A stretch of DNA of 46,838 nt from an uncultured Prevotellaceae bacterium. GTDB lineage: Bacteria; Bacteroidota; Bacteroidia; Bacteroidales; Bacteroidaceae. Made by a program: the position numbers and the translations under genes. Below, piece by piece: positions 9,164 to 17,072 of this stretch (the first letter of the stretch is position 1; every line of letters begins with the position of its first letter). A model generated the notes under the pieces. It made no database searches. It was not told where the DNA came from and saw nothing but the letters and a program-made list of their open reading frames with translations. Where the stretch lies: contig CAMNJH010000003.1 in NCBI GenBank assembly GCA_946541275.1, positions 1 through 46,838 of the forward strand, read 5' to 3'.

Positions 9164-10126
9164 CTAGACCGTCATCAGCTTGCACATGGTCTCGTGACGA
9201 TAGTGCATGTAATAGTAGAGAGCCGCCAGCACCGTAATCTCAAAGAGCGGATATATCCAAGGCTCATTGACAAGACAGCTAATGAACATGGCGATGGCGC
9301 GTGTGTTGTGCGTCAGCGTATTGGTCATCCACATCAGGGGCAGACTCTTCTGGCGGAAGTTCTGGCGAAAATCCTGAGGCATGTCAGCAGCACTGGGATA
9401 CTTGGCTTTCACTTCCTTGAAGAACTTCTGGAATTCGGGAGTATTCTTCTCCTGCTTCTTGCACCAGCCAATGTAGAAATAGTGGAACACGTAGTCCCAG
9501 AAATGGCCGTCGCTCCCCACGGTGAAGGGACCCACTTTTTTCTTGGGCATAGCGTCAAGGATGCGCTGTTCCTGCTCGCTACTGTTAAGCTCACTGCCTT
9601 CTTCGCCCTTGATAAAATAGAGGTGAACCTGTCGGTAATAGTCGGCCAACTGGCACTGACGAGCATGCCAGTAGAAACCTGCGAATCCGCAGAGCACGAA
9701 TCCCCAGAAAGTCCAGTTATACTCTGACTGGAACGGCAGGGGCTGATTCCACAAGCGCAGAGCAATGCCCAGATAGCAGCAGAAGAACCACACATCACTG
9801 GCGAAGCCATCAAGCATACGGCCTATCATGGTCTTATGATTGGTGAGGCGGGCCATCTGGCCATCGGTGCTGTCACAGAAGTTGGCCAGCATGAGCAGCA
9901 CGACGCCACACACATTCCACCACAGCTCGGTGTGATAGAAACAGAATCCGGCGCCTGCCCCCAGGAACATGGACAGGATGGTGACAAAGTTAGGCGTGAC
10001 GCCTATTTTAATCCACATCAGCGCAAAGGCCAGGCCGATAGGACGGGTGAAGTAGACATCAAGTGTCTCTTCGGTGTCGTTGGATTTGAACGACTCTTGT
10101 AGTAGTTGTTTGAAGCTTTTATCCAT
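9164..10126 (-). CDS. CDP-alcohol phosphatidyltransferase family protein
   Basis: A 320-residue integral membrane enzyme that should transfer a phospho-alcohol or phosphatidyl group from a CDP-linked donor. The signature is DSTDGQMAR (Asp85, Asp88, Gly89, Ala92, Arg93), then Gly102, Asp106 and Asp111. The last Asp falls one residue later than in the canonical D-x2-DG-x2-AR-x8-9-G-x3-D-x3-D pattern. Several hydrophobic segments flank the motif (about 45-82, 110-125, 135-155, 275-310), with a soluble loop of about 100 residues between them. The divergent neighbour is an IspD/TarI-like cytidylyltransferase, which suggests that the two share a CDP-polyol pathway. The real substrate cannot be read from the sequence. 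Confidence 0.88.
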   Translation of the reverse strand: MDKSFKQLLQESFKSNDTEETLDVYFTRPIGLAFALMWIKIGVTPNFVTILSMFLGAGAGFCFYHTELWWNVCGVVLLMLANFCDSTDGQMARLTNHKTMIGRMLDGFASDVWFFCCYLGIALRLWNQPLPFQSEYNWTFWGFVLCGFAGFYWHARQCQLADYYRQVHLYFIKGEEGSELNSSEQEQRILDAMPKKKVGPFTVGSDGHFWDYVFHYFYIGWCKKQEKNTPEFQKFFKEVKAKYPSAADMPQDFRQNFRQKSLPLMWMTNTLTHNTRAIAMFISCLVNEPWIYPLFEITVLAALYYYMHYRHETMCKLMTV

Positions 10127-10168
10127 TATTTCAAACTATTTTTCTTCATAAAGTTTTCTTTTAGTCTG

Positions 10169-10176
10169 CAAAGGTA
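10169..10176 (-). promoter_or_regulatory. -7 promoter box of the phosphatidyltransferase operon
   Basis: TACCTTTG on the reverse strand, 43 bases before the start codon at 10126, matches TAnnTTTG. Confidence 0.65.
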
Positions 10177-10217
10177 AGCATTTATTACGACATAACAGAC
10201 ATTTTGGAGTGTTTTTC

Positions 10218-10248
10218 TTGCCTGTGACAGAAAAATGTCGTATCTTTG
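10218..10248 (+). promoter_or_regulatory. Promoter of the cytidylyltransferase gene
   Basis: TTG at 10218-10220 is followed after 20 bases by TATCTTTG at 10241-10248, a good match to the Bacteroidota -33/-7 consensus; the start codon is at 10273. Confidence 0.75.
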
Positions 10249-10272
10249 CCATCACATTTGATATAATTAACA

Positions 10273-10926
10273 ATGAAACAGACCGACAAAAACATCATCA
10301 TGATTACAGCTGGCGGCGTAGGCGAGCGTTTTGGCAGCAGTGTTCCCAAGCAATATGTGGAACTGGGCGGACGGCAGGTTATCTCCTATGTCATTGAAGC
10401 CTGCAGGAAGAGTCAGCAGGCCGATGCCATCCTTGTAGTTGCCCATCCGAACTATCACAGTGAACTGGTGGCCAACTACGGAGTTGACGTGGCAGCCAGC
10501 GGACCAGAGCTGAACGTAACCAAGCGCAACGGCCTTGACTATATCCGCAGTCATAGTGCTTGCGAGAAGCTGGTAGTGGTTGATGCTGTCAGACCCGCTG
10601 TTGAGTGTCAGGTGATAGACCGGTTCTTCACGCGTCTGGATGAATATGACGCCGTGGCCAGCGCACGGAAAATCACCGACAGCCTGGGACGCTATGGCCA
10701 GTGGATAGTTAATCGCGAGGAGTATTACACACTGTCCACGCCTGAAGGATTCAAATTTGGTTTGATTGACAAGCACTTCAAAGCTGATTCACCCCTGACG
10801 GAATCCATCCAGCAACTGCCGGAAACATCCAGGGTCTACTTGGATTTCGACGTTCCTTACTACGACAAGCTGACCTACCCAGAGGACCTGGAAAGGCTGC
10901 AGTCTATCCTCAGCCGCAGGAAATGA
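10273..10926 (+). CDS. IspD/TarI-like cytidylyltransferase
   Basis: A 217-residue nucleotidyltransferase that should activate a sugar- or polyol-phosphate with CTP. The N-terminal loop AGGVGERFGSSVPKQY (about residues 13-28) matches the nucleotide-binding GG-x-G-x-R-x-PKQ motif of the IspD family. Downstream signatures are VVDAVRPAV (about 98-106; IspD normally has DAARP), TPEGFKF and KLTYPEDLERL near the C-terminus. The changed DAVR and the divergent CDP-alcohol phosphatidyltransferase point towards a TarI-like or other CDP-polyol enzyme rather than, or in addition to, MEP-pathway IspD. No second ispD is visible in the window to decide this. Its stop codon abuts that of the facing histidine kinase with no spacer. 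Confidence 0.82.
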   Translation: MKQTDKNIIMITAGGVGERFGSSVPKQYVELGGRQVISYVIEACRKSQQADAILVVAHPNYHSELVANYGVDVAASGPELNVTKRNGLDYIRSHSACEKLVVVDAVRPAVECQVIDRFFTRLDEYDAVASARKITDSLGRYGQWIVNREEYYTLSTPEGFKFGLIDKHFKADSPLTESIQQLPETSRVYLDFDVPYYDKLTYPEDLERLQSILSRRK

Positions 10927-12171
10927 TTATCGGATGGGAATGGTGACCGTGACCTTGGTGCCCTTATCGGGTTTGGACTCCAAACTGATAGTTCCTCTAA
11001 GGCTGGCGGCCATGGCCTGACAAATGCACAAGCCCAGACCAGCTCCTGGAACAAATTCGTTCACCTTGAAGAAGCGCTCAAACACACGCTCCTGATATTC
11101 TTCGGCTATGCCAATGCCCGTATCGCGCACCCAGATGCTTACCTTGCCGCCAGCGGGTTTCTCGTAGCCTACAACGATGATACCCTGCTTTGTGAACTTG
11201 ACAGCATTTGATAGCAGATGCTTGAGAATCTGTCCCAGATGGTTGATGTCAGATGTGATTTGCAGTTTTTCAAATGCGAAGTGCGTCGAGATTTCCACAC
11301 TCGGATTCTGCTCCTTACGGATTAGTTCCACATACTCCATCATCACCATATTGAGGTCGAATTCTGTGAGCACCAACTTCTCTTGCCCCGACTCTATACG
11401 CGAGATGCTCACCACATCCTCGATAATATAAAGCAACTTTTGCGTATTGTCGTGAATCATGTTAAGCAGCCCGCTGCGCTCCTCGTCGGAAGTCACACTG
11501 GGCAATACGCTGGTGAATCCCACTATGGCGTTCAAAGGAGTACGAATCTCATGGCTCATGTTGGAAATGAAGGCCGACTTCATGCGGTCGCTTTCCTCGG
11601 CCCTCACACGAGCATCAATCAGCTCCTGCTCCATCCGCTTGCGGTAGTCCACCCGCATTGTGGTACCCACAATACTGAGCGGCTTGCTCTCCACATCACG
11701 CTCCACCACCGTAGCATAGCTTTCTTCCCAATAGAATTTATCAGTGTGGGGAATCATCACCCGGTACTCCATGTGATATTCCTCAATGCGCCCTTCACAA
11801 AGGTCGTTCATGGTTTTCATGACGGCATCAACATCAGGGGGGTACAGGAACGAAATCAGCCTATTGTTTGAAGCGCCCTCCAACGGAGCCACCCAGCTAC
11901 TCTTGTCGCGAAAATCCATGTCGACAGATAGAATTCCGGTCCTCGTATCCAGGTGCCAAGTGGCCAGATGCATGGCTTTCAGCACGAATTCGGCCTCCAC
12001 ATTGCGGTCGTTCAGTTTGTCCAGCTGTTCCAGTTCCGATTTTAATTGCCTACTCTGCCTGCGCTGCAGCCCAATCAGCATGACAAACATCACAAGCACC
12101 ACTCCCACCAGCACCAAAAGTGTGGGGTAACCGATGGCCAGCAAGGATACTATGGTCAACGTCAAAATCAT
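10927..12171 (-). CDS. PAS-domain sensor histidine kinase, membrane-anchored
   Basis: A 414-residue two-component sensor. An N-terminal membrane segment of about 35 residues (two short passes or one long one) is followed by a coiled linker and a PAS-like domain (about 60-180, with ATWHLDTRTG). The HisKA domain has the phospho-acceptor His207 in FISNMSHEIRTP. The HATPase_c domain has the N box with Asn322 (HLLSNAVKF), the DTGIGI motif (about 350-355) and the G2 box GAGLGLCI. No receiver domain or response-regulator gene adjoins, so its partner is elsewhere. The predicted -7 box ends only 8 bases before the ATG, so the transcript may be almost leaderless. The signal sensed is unknown. Confidence 0.92.
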   Translation of the reverse strand: MILTLTIVSLLAIGYPTLLVLVGVVLVMFVMLIGLQRRQSRQLKSELEQLDKLNDRNVEAEFVLKAMHLATWHLDTRTGILSVDMDFRDKSSWVAPLEGASNNRLISFLYPPDVDAVMKTMNDLCEGRIEEYHMEYRVMIPHTDKFYWEESYATVVERDVESKPLSIVGTTMRVDYRKRMEQELIDARVRAEESDRMKSAFISNMSHEIRTPLNAIVGFTSVLPSVTSDEERSGLLNMIHDNTQKLLYIIEDVVSISRIESGQEKLVLTEFDLNMVMMEYVELIRKEQNPSVEISTHFAFEKLQITSDINHLGQILKHLLSNAVKFTKQGIIVVGYEKPAGGKVSIWVRDTGIGIAEEYQERVFERFFKVNEFVPGAGLGLCICQAMAASLRGTISLESKPDKGTKVTVTIPIR

Positions 12172-12178
12172 TCACCTG

Positions 12179-12186
12179 CAAAAGTA
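12179..12186 (-). promoter_or_regulatory. -7 promoter box of the PAS histidine kinase
   Basis: TACTTTTG on the reverse strand matches TAnnTTTG. It ends 8 bases from the ATG at 12171, which leaves little or no leader. Confidence 0.55.
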
Positions 12187-12249
12187 CAAAATATTTTTGA
12201 ATCTGAAAATTATTTTGGCATTTTATTTTGTAATTACGCCATTTTGAAG

Positions 12250-12257
12250 TACCTTTG
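12250..12257 (+). promoter_or_regulatory. -7 promoter box of the rlmL-like operon
   Basis: TACCTTTG lies 26 bases before the ATG at 12283 and matches TAnnTTTG. It argues against the longer open frame that begins at 12046. Confidence 0.65.
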
Positions 12258-12282
12258 CAAACTGAATTATCTAATTTATTTC

Positions 12283-13836
12283 ATGGAACAAAATTTTGAA
12301 CTCATCGCCAAAACCTTTATGGGACTGGAGTCCGTCCTGGCGAAAGAGCTAACCCAACTGGGGGCCGACAACGTACAGATTGGTAGACGAATGGTGTCGT
12401 TTACGGGTAACAAGGAACTGATGTACCGCGCTAACTTCCAGTTGCACACCGCAATCAAGATACTGAAACCCATCCATCACTTCAAAGCCAAAAGCGCCGA
12501 TGAAGTTTACGAGGAAATCAAAAAGATAGATTGGAGCCAATACCTGACCGACGAGCGTACCTTTGCCGTTGATTCGGTAGTGTTCTCCGAAGAATTCCGC
12601 CACTCCAAGTTTGTCAGCTATAAGGTCAAGGACGCCATCGTCGATCAATTGCGTGAACGCACTGGCAAGCGCCCAAACATTTCCGTAACTAATCCTGACC
12701 TGCGACTGCACATTCACATTGCCGAAGATGACTGCACGCTCTGTCTGGACAGCAGTGGCGAGAGTCTGCACCGCCGTGGCTACAGGCGGGAAAGCGTGGA
12801 GGCACCACTGAACGAGGTGCTGGCAGCCGGCATCATCATGATGACGGGATGGCAGGGAGACACCGACTTCATTGACCCCATGTGTGGCAGTGGCACACTG
12901 CTCATCGAAGCAGCACTGATTGCCCGCAACATGGCTCCCGGACTCTTCCGCAAGGAGTATGCTTTCGAGAAATGGCCCGACTTCGATGCCGAGCTATTTG
13001 ACGACATCTATAATGATGACTCTCAGGAGCGCGAATTCAAGCACCACATCTACGGCTACGACATAGACTTCAAGGCCGTGAACACTGCCCGCGGGAATGT
13101 GAAAGCCGCAGGACTGAGTGACTGCATCACCATTGAGCAACAAGACTTCAAAGACTTTGTGCAACCCAAGGACAAGGCCATCATGGTGACCAATCCCCCC
13201 TATGGCGAGCGCATTTCCACCCCCGACCTGATGGGCACCTACCGCATGATAGGCGAGCGGCTGAAACACCAGTTTCTGGGCAACGACGCCTGGGTGCTCA
13301 GCTACCGTGAGGAATGCTTTGAGATGATAGGTTTGAAGCCCAGCATCAAGATTCCCCTCTACAACGGCTCACTGGAATGCGAACTGCGCAAGTACCAGAT
13401 GTTCGACGGCAAGATGAGGCAGTTCCGCAGCGAGGGAGGCATCGTCAAGACCGACGAGGAGAAGCGCCAGATGGCAGAGACTCACCGTTTCAAGAAGGAA
13501 CGTGAATTCAAGCAGCGACTCACTGAGCAGGAGGAGAACGAGGAGGGCGACATCCGCTCGTTCACCTTCCATCGCCATGAGCTGAAAGATACGAGAGAGA
13601 GCAGATATTCCCGGGATTCCAGAAAACCTAGGGAGCCCCGTGACTTCAGGGATTCCAGAGATGCTAGAGATGCCAGAAAGCCTAGAGATTCTAGAGACTC
13701 AAGAAATTCCAAGGACTACCGGGATGGCCAGAAATCCAAATCATATAAGAACAGCCCCAACCGCGGCGGCCATGAGCGCTTTGACCGCAGCGGAGGCAAG
13801 AAAAGCTTCAAACGATTCAACCGAGATGAAGATTAA
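12283..13836 (+). CDS. rlmL: THUMP-domain 23S rRNA (guanine-N2) methyltransferase, RlmL-like, with repetitive basic tail
   Basis: A 517-residue AdoMet-dependent methyltransferase, expected to make m2G in 23S rRNA. The start at 12283 (MEQNFELIAKTFMGLE) is chosen over upstream in-frame codons because it matches the family's N-terminus and follows a promoter. A ferredoxin-like/THUMP region (about 1-155) is followed by the UPF0020 methyltransferase domain: DPMCGSGTLLIEA binds AdoMet and N304PPYGER is the catalytic motif. It corresponds to the N-terminal half of E. coli RlmKL; the RlmK half is absent, as is usual in this phylum. From about residue 420 the tail is charged and contains many RD/SRD/RKPRD repeats. 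The stop codon overlaps the next gene by 11 bases. Confidence 0.9.
   Translation: MEQNFELIAKTFMGLESVLAKELTQLGADNVQIGRRMVSFTGNKELMYRANFQLHTAIKILKPIHHFKAKSADEVYEEIKKIDWSQYLTDERTFAVDSVVFSEEFRHSKFVSYKVKDAIVDQLRERTGKRPNISVTNPDLRLHIHIAEDDCTLCLDSSGESLHRRGYRRESVEAPLNEVLAAGIIMMTGWQGDTDFIDPMCGSGTLLIEAALIARNMAPGLFRKEYAFEKWPDFDAELFDDIYNDDSQEREFKHHIYGYDIDFKAVNTARGNVKAAGLSDCITIEQQDFKDFVQPKDKAIMVTNPPYGERISTPDLMGTYRMIGERLKHQFLGNDAWVLSYREECFEMIGLKPSIKIPLYNGSLECELRKYQMFDGKMRQFRSEGGIVKTDEEKRQMAETHRFKKEREFKQRLTEQEENEEGDIRSFTFHRHELKDTRESRYSRDSRKPREPRDFRDSRDARDARKPRDSRDSRNSKDYRDGQKSKSYKNSPNRGGHERFDRSGGKKSFKRFNRDED
13599..13740 (+). repeat. Repeats encoding the RDSRDAR-type tail of the methyltransferase
   Basis: Imperfect 9- and 12-base direct repeats (GATTCCAGAGA, GATGCTAGAGA, GATTCTAGAGA and variants) encode alternating Arg/Asp-Ser motifs. 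Copy number may vary between strains. Confidence 0.7.
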
Positions 13837-16015
13837 GTCTTTTTTCCTACTGCTTTTTTCATTCTTAGTCCTGAACATGTCAGCTCAAAAGCTTTTCACC
13901 CTGGAGGAACTAAACTTCGGCGGGCGCAACTACCACAGCCTGCGGCCGCAGAACATGTTTCTCACCTGGTGGGGCGACCAACTGGTGCAGACCGGCGTGG
14001 AGGAATGCCATCTTATAGACGCAAAGACGGGCAAGAAGAAGCTCCTGTTCACCCTTGACCAAATCAACGAATGGGCGGAGAGCGATGGCGAAGTGCGACA
14101 GGTACGCCATCTGACGAACGCCACCTTCCCCTACCCTGACCAGCCCATCGTTGCCGTTGGCAACCGCCGCGCTTTTGTACTCGTCGATTTCAAGGCAAAG
14201 CAGATAGTATGGCAGGACAGCATCTCTGGCCAGCAAGCCAACGACTGGAGCCCCCAGTCGCGTGCCACTGCCTACATTGAGGACAACCAGCTATTTGTTG
14301 CCGATGCCCAAGGCCAGAAGCACCAGCTCACCACCGACGGCTCTCGTGAAATCGTCTACGGGCAGAGCGTCCACCGCAACGAGTTCGGCATAGAGAAGGG
14401 AACCTTCTGGAGTCCCGACGGCCAGCGTCTGGCCTTCTACCGCATGGACCAGAGCATGGTGACCGACTACCCACAGGTGAACATTGACCCGCGCGAAGCC
14501 GAGATGGAACCCGACAAGTATCCCATGGCCGGCATGAACATGCACGTGGTCACCGTCGGTGTATTCGACCTGGCCACTGGCAAAACCATCTATCTCAAGA
14601 CGCCAGTAGTCCAGTATACTGCGATGCCTTCACAACCTGAGCAGGCCGTCTACTTCACCAATATCAGCTGGAGTCCCGACTCCAAGCACATCTTCATGCA
14701 GGAGCTGAACCGCGACCAGAACGACTGCCGCCTTGTCAGCTACGATGCTGAAACTGGCCAGCGGGAGTACCAGCTGTGCCGTGAGACCAGCGACAAATAT
14801 GTGGAGCCGTTGACCCCCATTCTGTTTCTGCCGTGGGACAAGAACGTGTTCATCCTGCAGAGCCAGAAGGACGGTTATAACCACCTCTATCTCTATAGCA
14901 TCAAGGGTGAGTGCATCAAACAGCTCACCAGCGGACAGTGGGTGGTGCTCGACGTGCTGGGCTTCAACCAGAAGACGAAAAGCGTCATCATTGCCAGCAA
15001 CGAGAAGCATCACCTGCAGCGCAACCTCTACGCTGTGGATGTCCTGACAGGCAAGCGCACCCCGCTCGACAACGGCGAAGGCGTGCATCGCGGCGTGCTG
15101 TCCCGGGGCACTGGCACCCTGCTTTACGACAAGTGGACCAAGCCCACCATGCCGAACACCATTGACGTAGTGAACATCACGAAAGCACAGGGAGCGAAGG
15201 GAACCGTGCGACTTTTGACCGCGCCCGACCCCTGGGCCGACTTCCAGCAGCCCATCTTCGAGAGCGGCAGCATCAAGGCTGCCGACGGCACGACCGACCT
15301 CTACTGGCGCATGGTGAAGCCACACGACTTCAACCCCGCTAAGAAATATCCCACCGTGGTCTACGTCTACGGCGGTCCCCATGCCCACAATGTAGAAGCC
15401 TCCTGGCACTGGCAGAGCCGTTCCTGGGAGACCTATATGGCGCAGAAGGGCTACATCGTCTTCATCCTTGACAACCGCGGAAGTGAGAACCGTGGACGTG
15501 ACTTTGAGCAGGCCACTTTCCGCCAGCTAGGCCAGGTGGAGATGCAGGACCAGATGAAGGGTGTGGAGTTCCTGAAGAGCCTGCCCTACGTTGACAGCAA
15601 CCGGCTGGGCGTACATGGCTGGAGCTATGGCGGCTACATGACCATCTCACTGATGACCAACTATCCCGACGTGTTCAAGGTGGGCGTGGCCGGCGGCCCC
15701 GTCATCGACTGGCACTGGTACGAGGTGATGTACGGTGAGCGCTATATGGACACACCACAGCAGAACCCCGAAGGCTACGAGAAGACCAGCCTCATCAACA
15801 AGGCTAAAAACCTGAAAGGCAAGCTGCAGATTATCATCGGCTACAACGACCCCACAGTGGTGCCACAGCACGCCCTGTCATTCCTGAAAGCCTGCGTAGA
15901 GGCCGATACGCAACCCGACTTCTTCGTCTATCCCGGCGAAGGCCACAACATGATGGGTCATGCCAGTGTGCATCTGCACGAGCGCATCACGCAGTATTTC
16001 GAGGACTACTTATAA
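13826..16015 (+). CDS. Dipeptidyl peptidase IV-like S9 family serine peptidase, exported
   Basis: A 729-residue secreted prolyl peptidase. The start at 13826 lies inside the end of rlmL and is followed at once by a signal peptide (MKIKSFFLLLF, cleavage after SAQ); the longer open frame adds only an out-of-frame reading of the rlmL tail. The N-terminal two thirds (about 25-480) form the DPP-IV beta-propeller, with repeated WSPD-type motifs. The C-terminal alpha/beta hydrolase carries the triad Ser600 (GWSYGGYM), Asp675 (YNDPTV) and His707 (GEGHNM). It probably removes X-Pro dipeptides from peptides in the periplasm. The 11-base overlap suggests translational coupling to rlmL; a thioesterase gene follows 18 bases later. 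Confidence 0.93.
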   Translation: MKIKSFFLLLFSFLVLNMSAQKLFTLEELNFGGRNYHSLRPQNMFLTWWGDQLVQTGVEECHLIDAKTGKKKLLFTLDQINEWAESDGEVRQVRHLTNATFPYPDQPIVAVGNRRAFVLVDFKAKQIVWQDSISGQQANDWSPQSRATAYIEDNQLFVADAQGQKHQLTTDGSREIVYGQSVHRNEFGIEKGTFWSPDGQRLAFYRMDQSMVTDYPQVNIDPREAEMEPDKYPMAGMNMHVVTVGVFDLATGKTIYLKTPVVQYTAMPSQPEQAVYFTNISWSPDSKHIFMQELNRDQNDCRLVSYDAETGQREYQLCRETSDKYVEPLTPILFLPWDKNVFILQSQKDGYNHLYLYSIKGECIKQLTSGQWVVLDVLGFNQKTKSVIIASNEKHHLQRNLYAVDVLTGKRTPLDNGEGVHRGVLSRGTGTLLYDKWTKPTMPNTIDVVNITKAQGAKGTVRLLTAPDPWADFQQPIFESGSIKAADGTTDLYWRMVKPHDFNPAKKYPTVVYVYGGPHAHNVEASWHWQSRSWETYMAQKGYIVFILDNRGSENRGRDFEQATFRQLGQVEMQDQMKGVEFLKSLPYVDSNRLGVHGWSYGGYMTISLMTNYPDVFKVGVAGGPVIDWHWYEVMYGERYMDTPQQNPEGYEKTSLINKAKNLKGKLQIIIGYNDPTVVPQHALSFLKACVEADTQPDFFVYPGEGHNMMGHASVHLHERITQYFEDYL

Positions 16016-16033
16016 AAGCCCCTTGGGGGCAGA

Positions 16034-16456
16034 ATGGGGGACTTCATGACCTTAAAAGAGTTTTTCAAGGGTGACCACTTTGCCTTGCTGGCTGGCTGCC
16101 AGCTGCTTGAGATTCGCGAAGGCTATGCTCGTGCCAGCATGACCGTAGGCGAGCAGCACCTGAATGGTGGGAATTTCTGTCAGGGCGGTGCCCTCTTCAC
16201 TTTGGCCGACCTTGCCTTCGCCGCTGCTGTGAACAGCCACTTGGTGCTCACCGTCAGCACCAGCTCAAACATCACCTATTTCCGCTCCGTGCCCCTCGGC
16301 ACCACGATATTTGCCGAAGCCCGGGAACTGGTGAACCATCAACGCATGCCCTACGCCGAAGTGAGAATCACCGACGACCAGCAGCACCTCGTCGCCATTT
16401 TCACTTCTAGCGGATACCGCAAACAGGACATCAAACTTGAGGGTGTAGCACTATAA
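16034..16456 (+). CDS. PaaI-like hotdog-fold acyl-CoA thioesterase
   Basis: A small hotdog protein of 140 residues from 16034, or 136 if the second ATG at 16046 (MTLKEFF) is used; the choice is open. The central helix motif is LNGGNFCQGGALFTLADLAFA. PaaI-type thioesterases normally have N-G-x2-x2-HGG here, so the usual His is replaced by Gln, while the Asp of the LAD motif (expected catalytic residue) is kept. It should hydrolyse short or aryl acyl-CoA thioesters. It is the last gene of the rlmL/DPP-IV cluster and faces the PaaK-ACT pair, which hints at a link to phenylacetyl-CoA metabolism; that link is inference from context. Confidence 0.8.
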   Translation: MGDFMTLKEFFKGDHFALLAGCQLLEIREGYARASMTVGEQHLNGGNFCQGGALFTLADLAFAAAVNSHLVLTVSTSSNITYFRSVPLGTTIFAEARELVNHQRMPYAEVRITDDQQHLVAIFTSSGYRKQDIKLEGVAL

Positions 16457-16523
16457 CGGGACTGTATACATACCCCTGCCCTACTCTCCTTACCCTAGGG
16501 GAAGGGGAATACATATATAATTA

Positions 16524-16559
16524 TTGCCGTGCTGCTGCACCTTTGCAGCAACACGGCAA
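16524..16559. terminator. Bidirectional hairpin terminator between the thioesterase and ACT genes
   Basis: TTGCCGTG and TGCTGC (16524-16538) pair with GCAGCA and CACGGCAA (16545-16559) across one mismatch and a 6-base loop. AT-rich sequence follows on the reverse strand. Confidence 0.75.
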
Positions 16560-16603
16560 ATTGTAGAAGTCTGGGGTGCTCCCATCATGAGGGAGCTCCG
16601 TCG

Positions 16604-17035
16604 TCACGAAGCCCACTTGCTCAAGTCCTGCTCAGCAATGAACTTCAGGTTGTTCAGGATGATGGTTTCACGAGCCTTCTCACGGTTGTCAGTGCGGAAG
16701 ACCAGAATGCCCTTGCCACGCAGCAGGAAGGTGTACATATAGGCAATGCTGATGCCAGCATCGCTGAACAGCTTCACAGCGTCGGCAGCACGTCCGGGCT
16801 CATCGTCAAGTTCCAGGGCCAGCACATCGCTCAATGCCACAGCCACGCCGGCCTTCTTCAGCTCTTCGTATGCCCGCAACGGCTCAGAGCAGATGAGGCG
16901 GTAGATGCCATACTCGGCCGTATCGGCAATGGTTGAAGCAATAATCTGAATCTTTTGCTGTTTCAGCACTTCAAGCACCTTGATCAGCGTGCCCGAACGA
17001 TTCTCAATGAAAATAGATAACTGATGAATAGTCAT
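16604..17035 (-). CDS. Tandem ACT-domain protein
   Basis: A 143-residue soluble protein made of two ACT regulatory domains: the first from MTIHQLSIFIENRSGTLIKVLEVL (about 1-65), the second from about 70 with DEPGRAADAVKLFSDAGISI. ACT domains bind amino acids or other small ligands. It lies 37 bases after the first phenylacetate-CoA ligase gene and on the same strand, an arrangement frequent in Bacteroidota, so it may regulate that ligase or sense aromatic amino acids. It has no catalytic domain. Confidence 0.87.
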   Translation of the reverse strand: MTIHQLSIFIENRSGTLIKVLEVLKQQKIQIIASTIADTAEYGIYRLICSEPLRAYEELKKAGVAVALSDVLALELDDEPGRAADAVKLFSDAGISIAYMYTFLLRGKGILVFRTDNREKARETIILNNLKFIAEQDLSKWAS

Positions 17036-17072
17036 AGGATTTTTCGATTACTTTTTTTAGATTTATTAGCTA

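Noticed and set aside
13640..13825. Upstream extension of the DPP-IV-like open frame
   Set aside because: It reads the repeat tail of the rlmL-like gene in another frame; the signal peptide begins at 13826.
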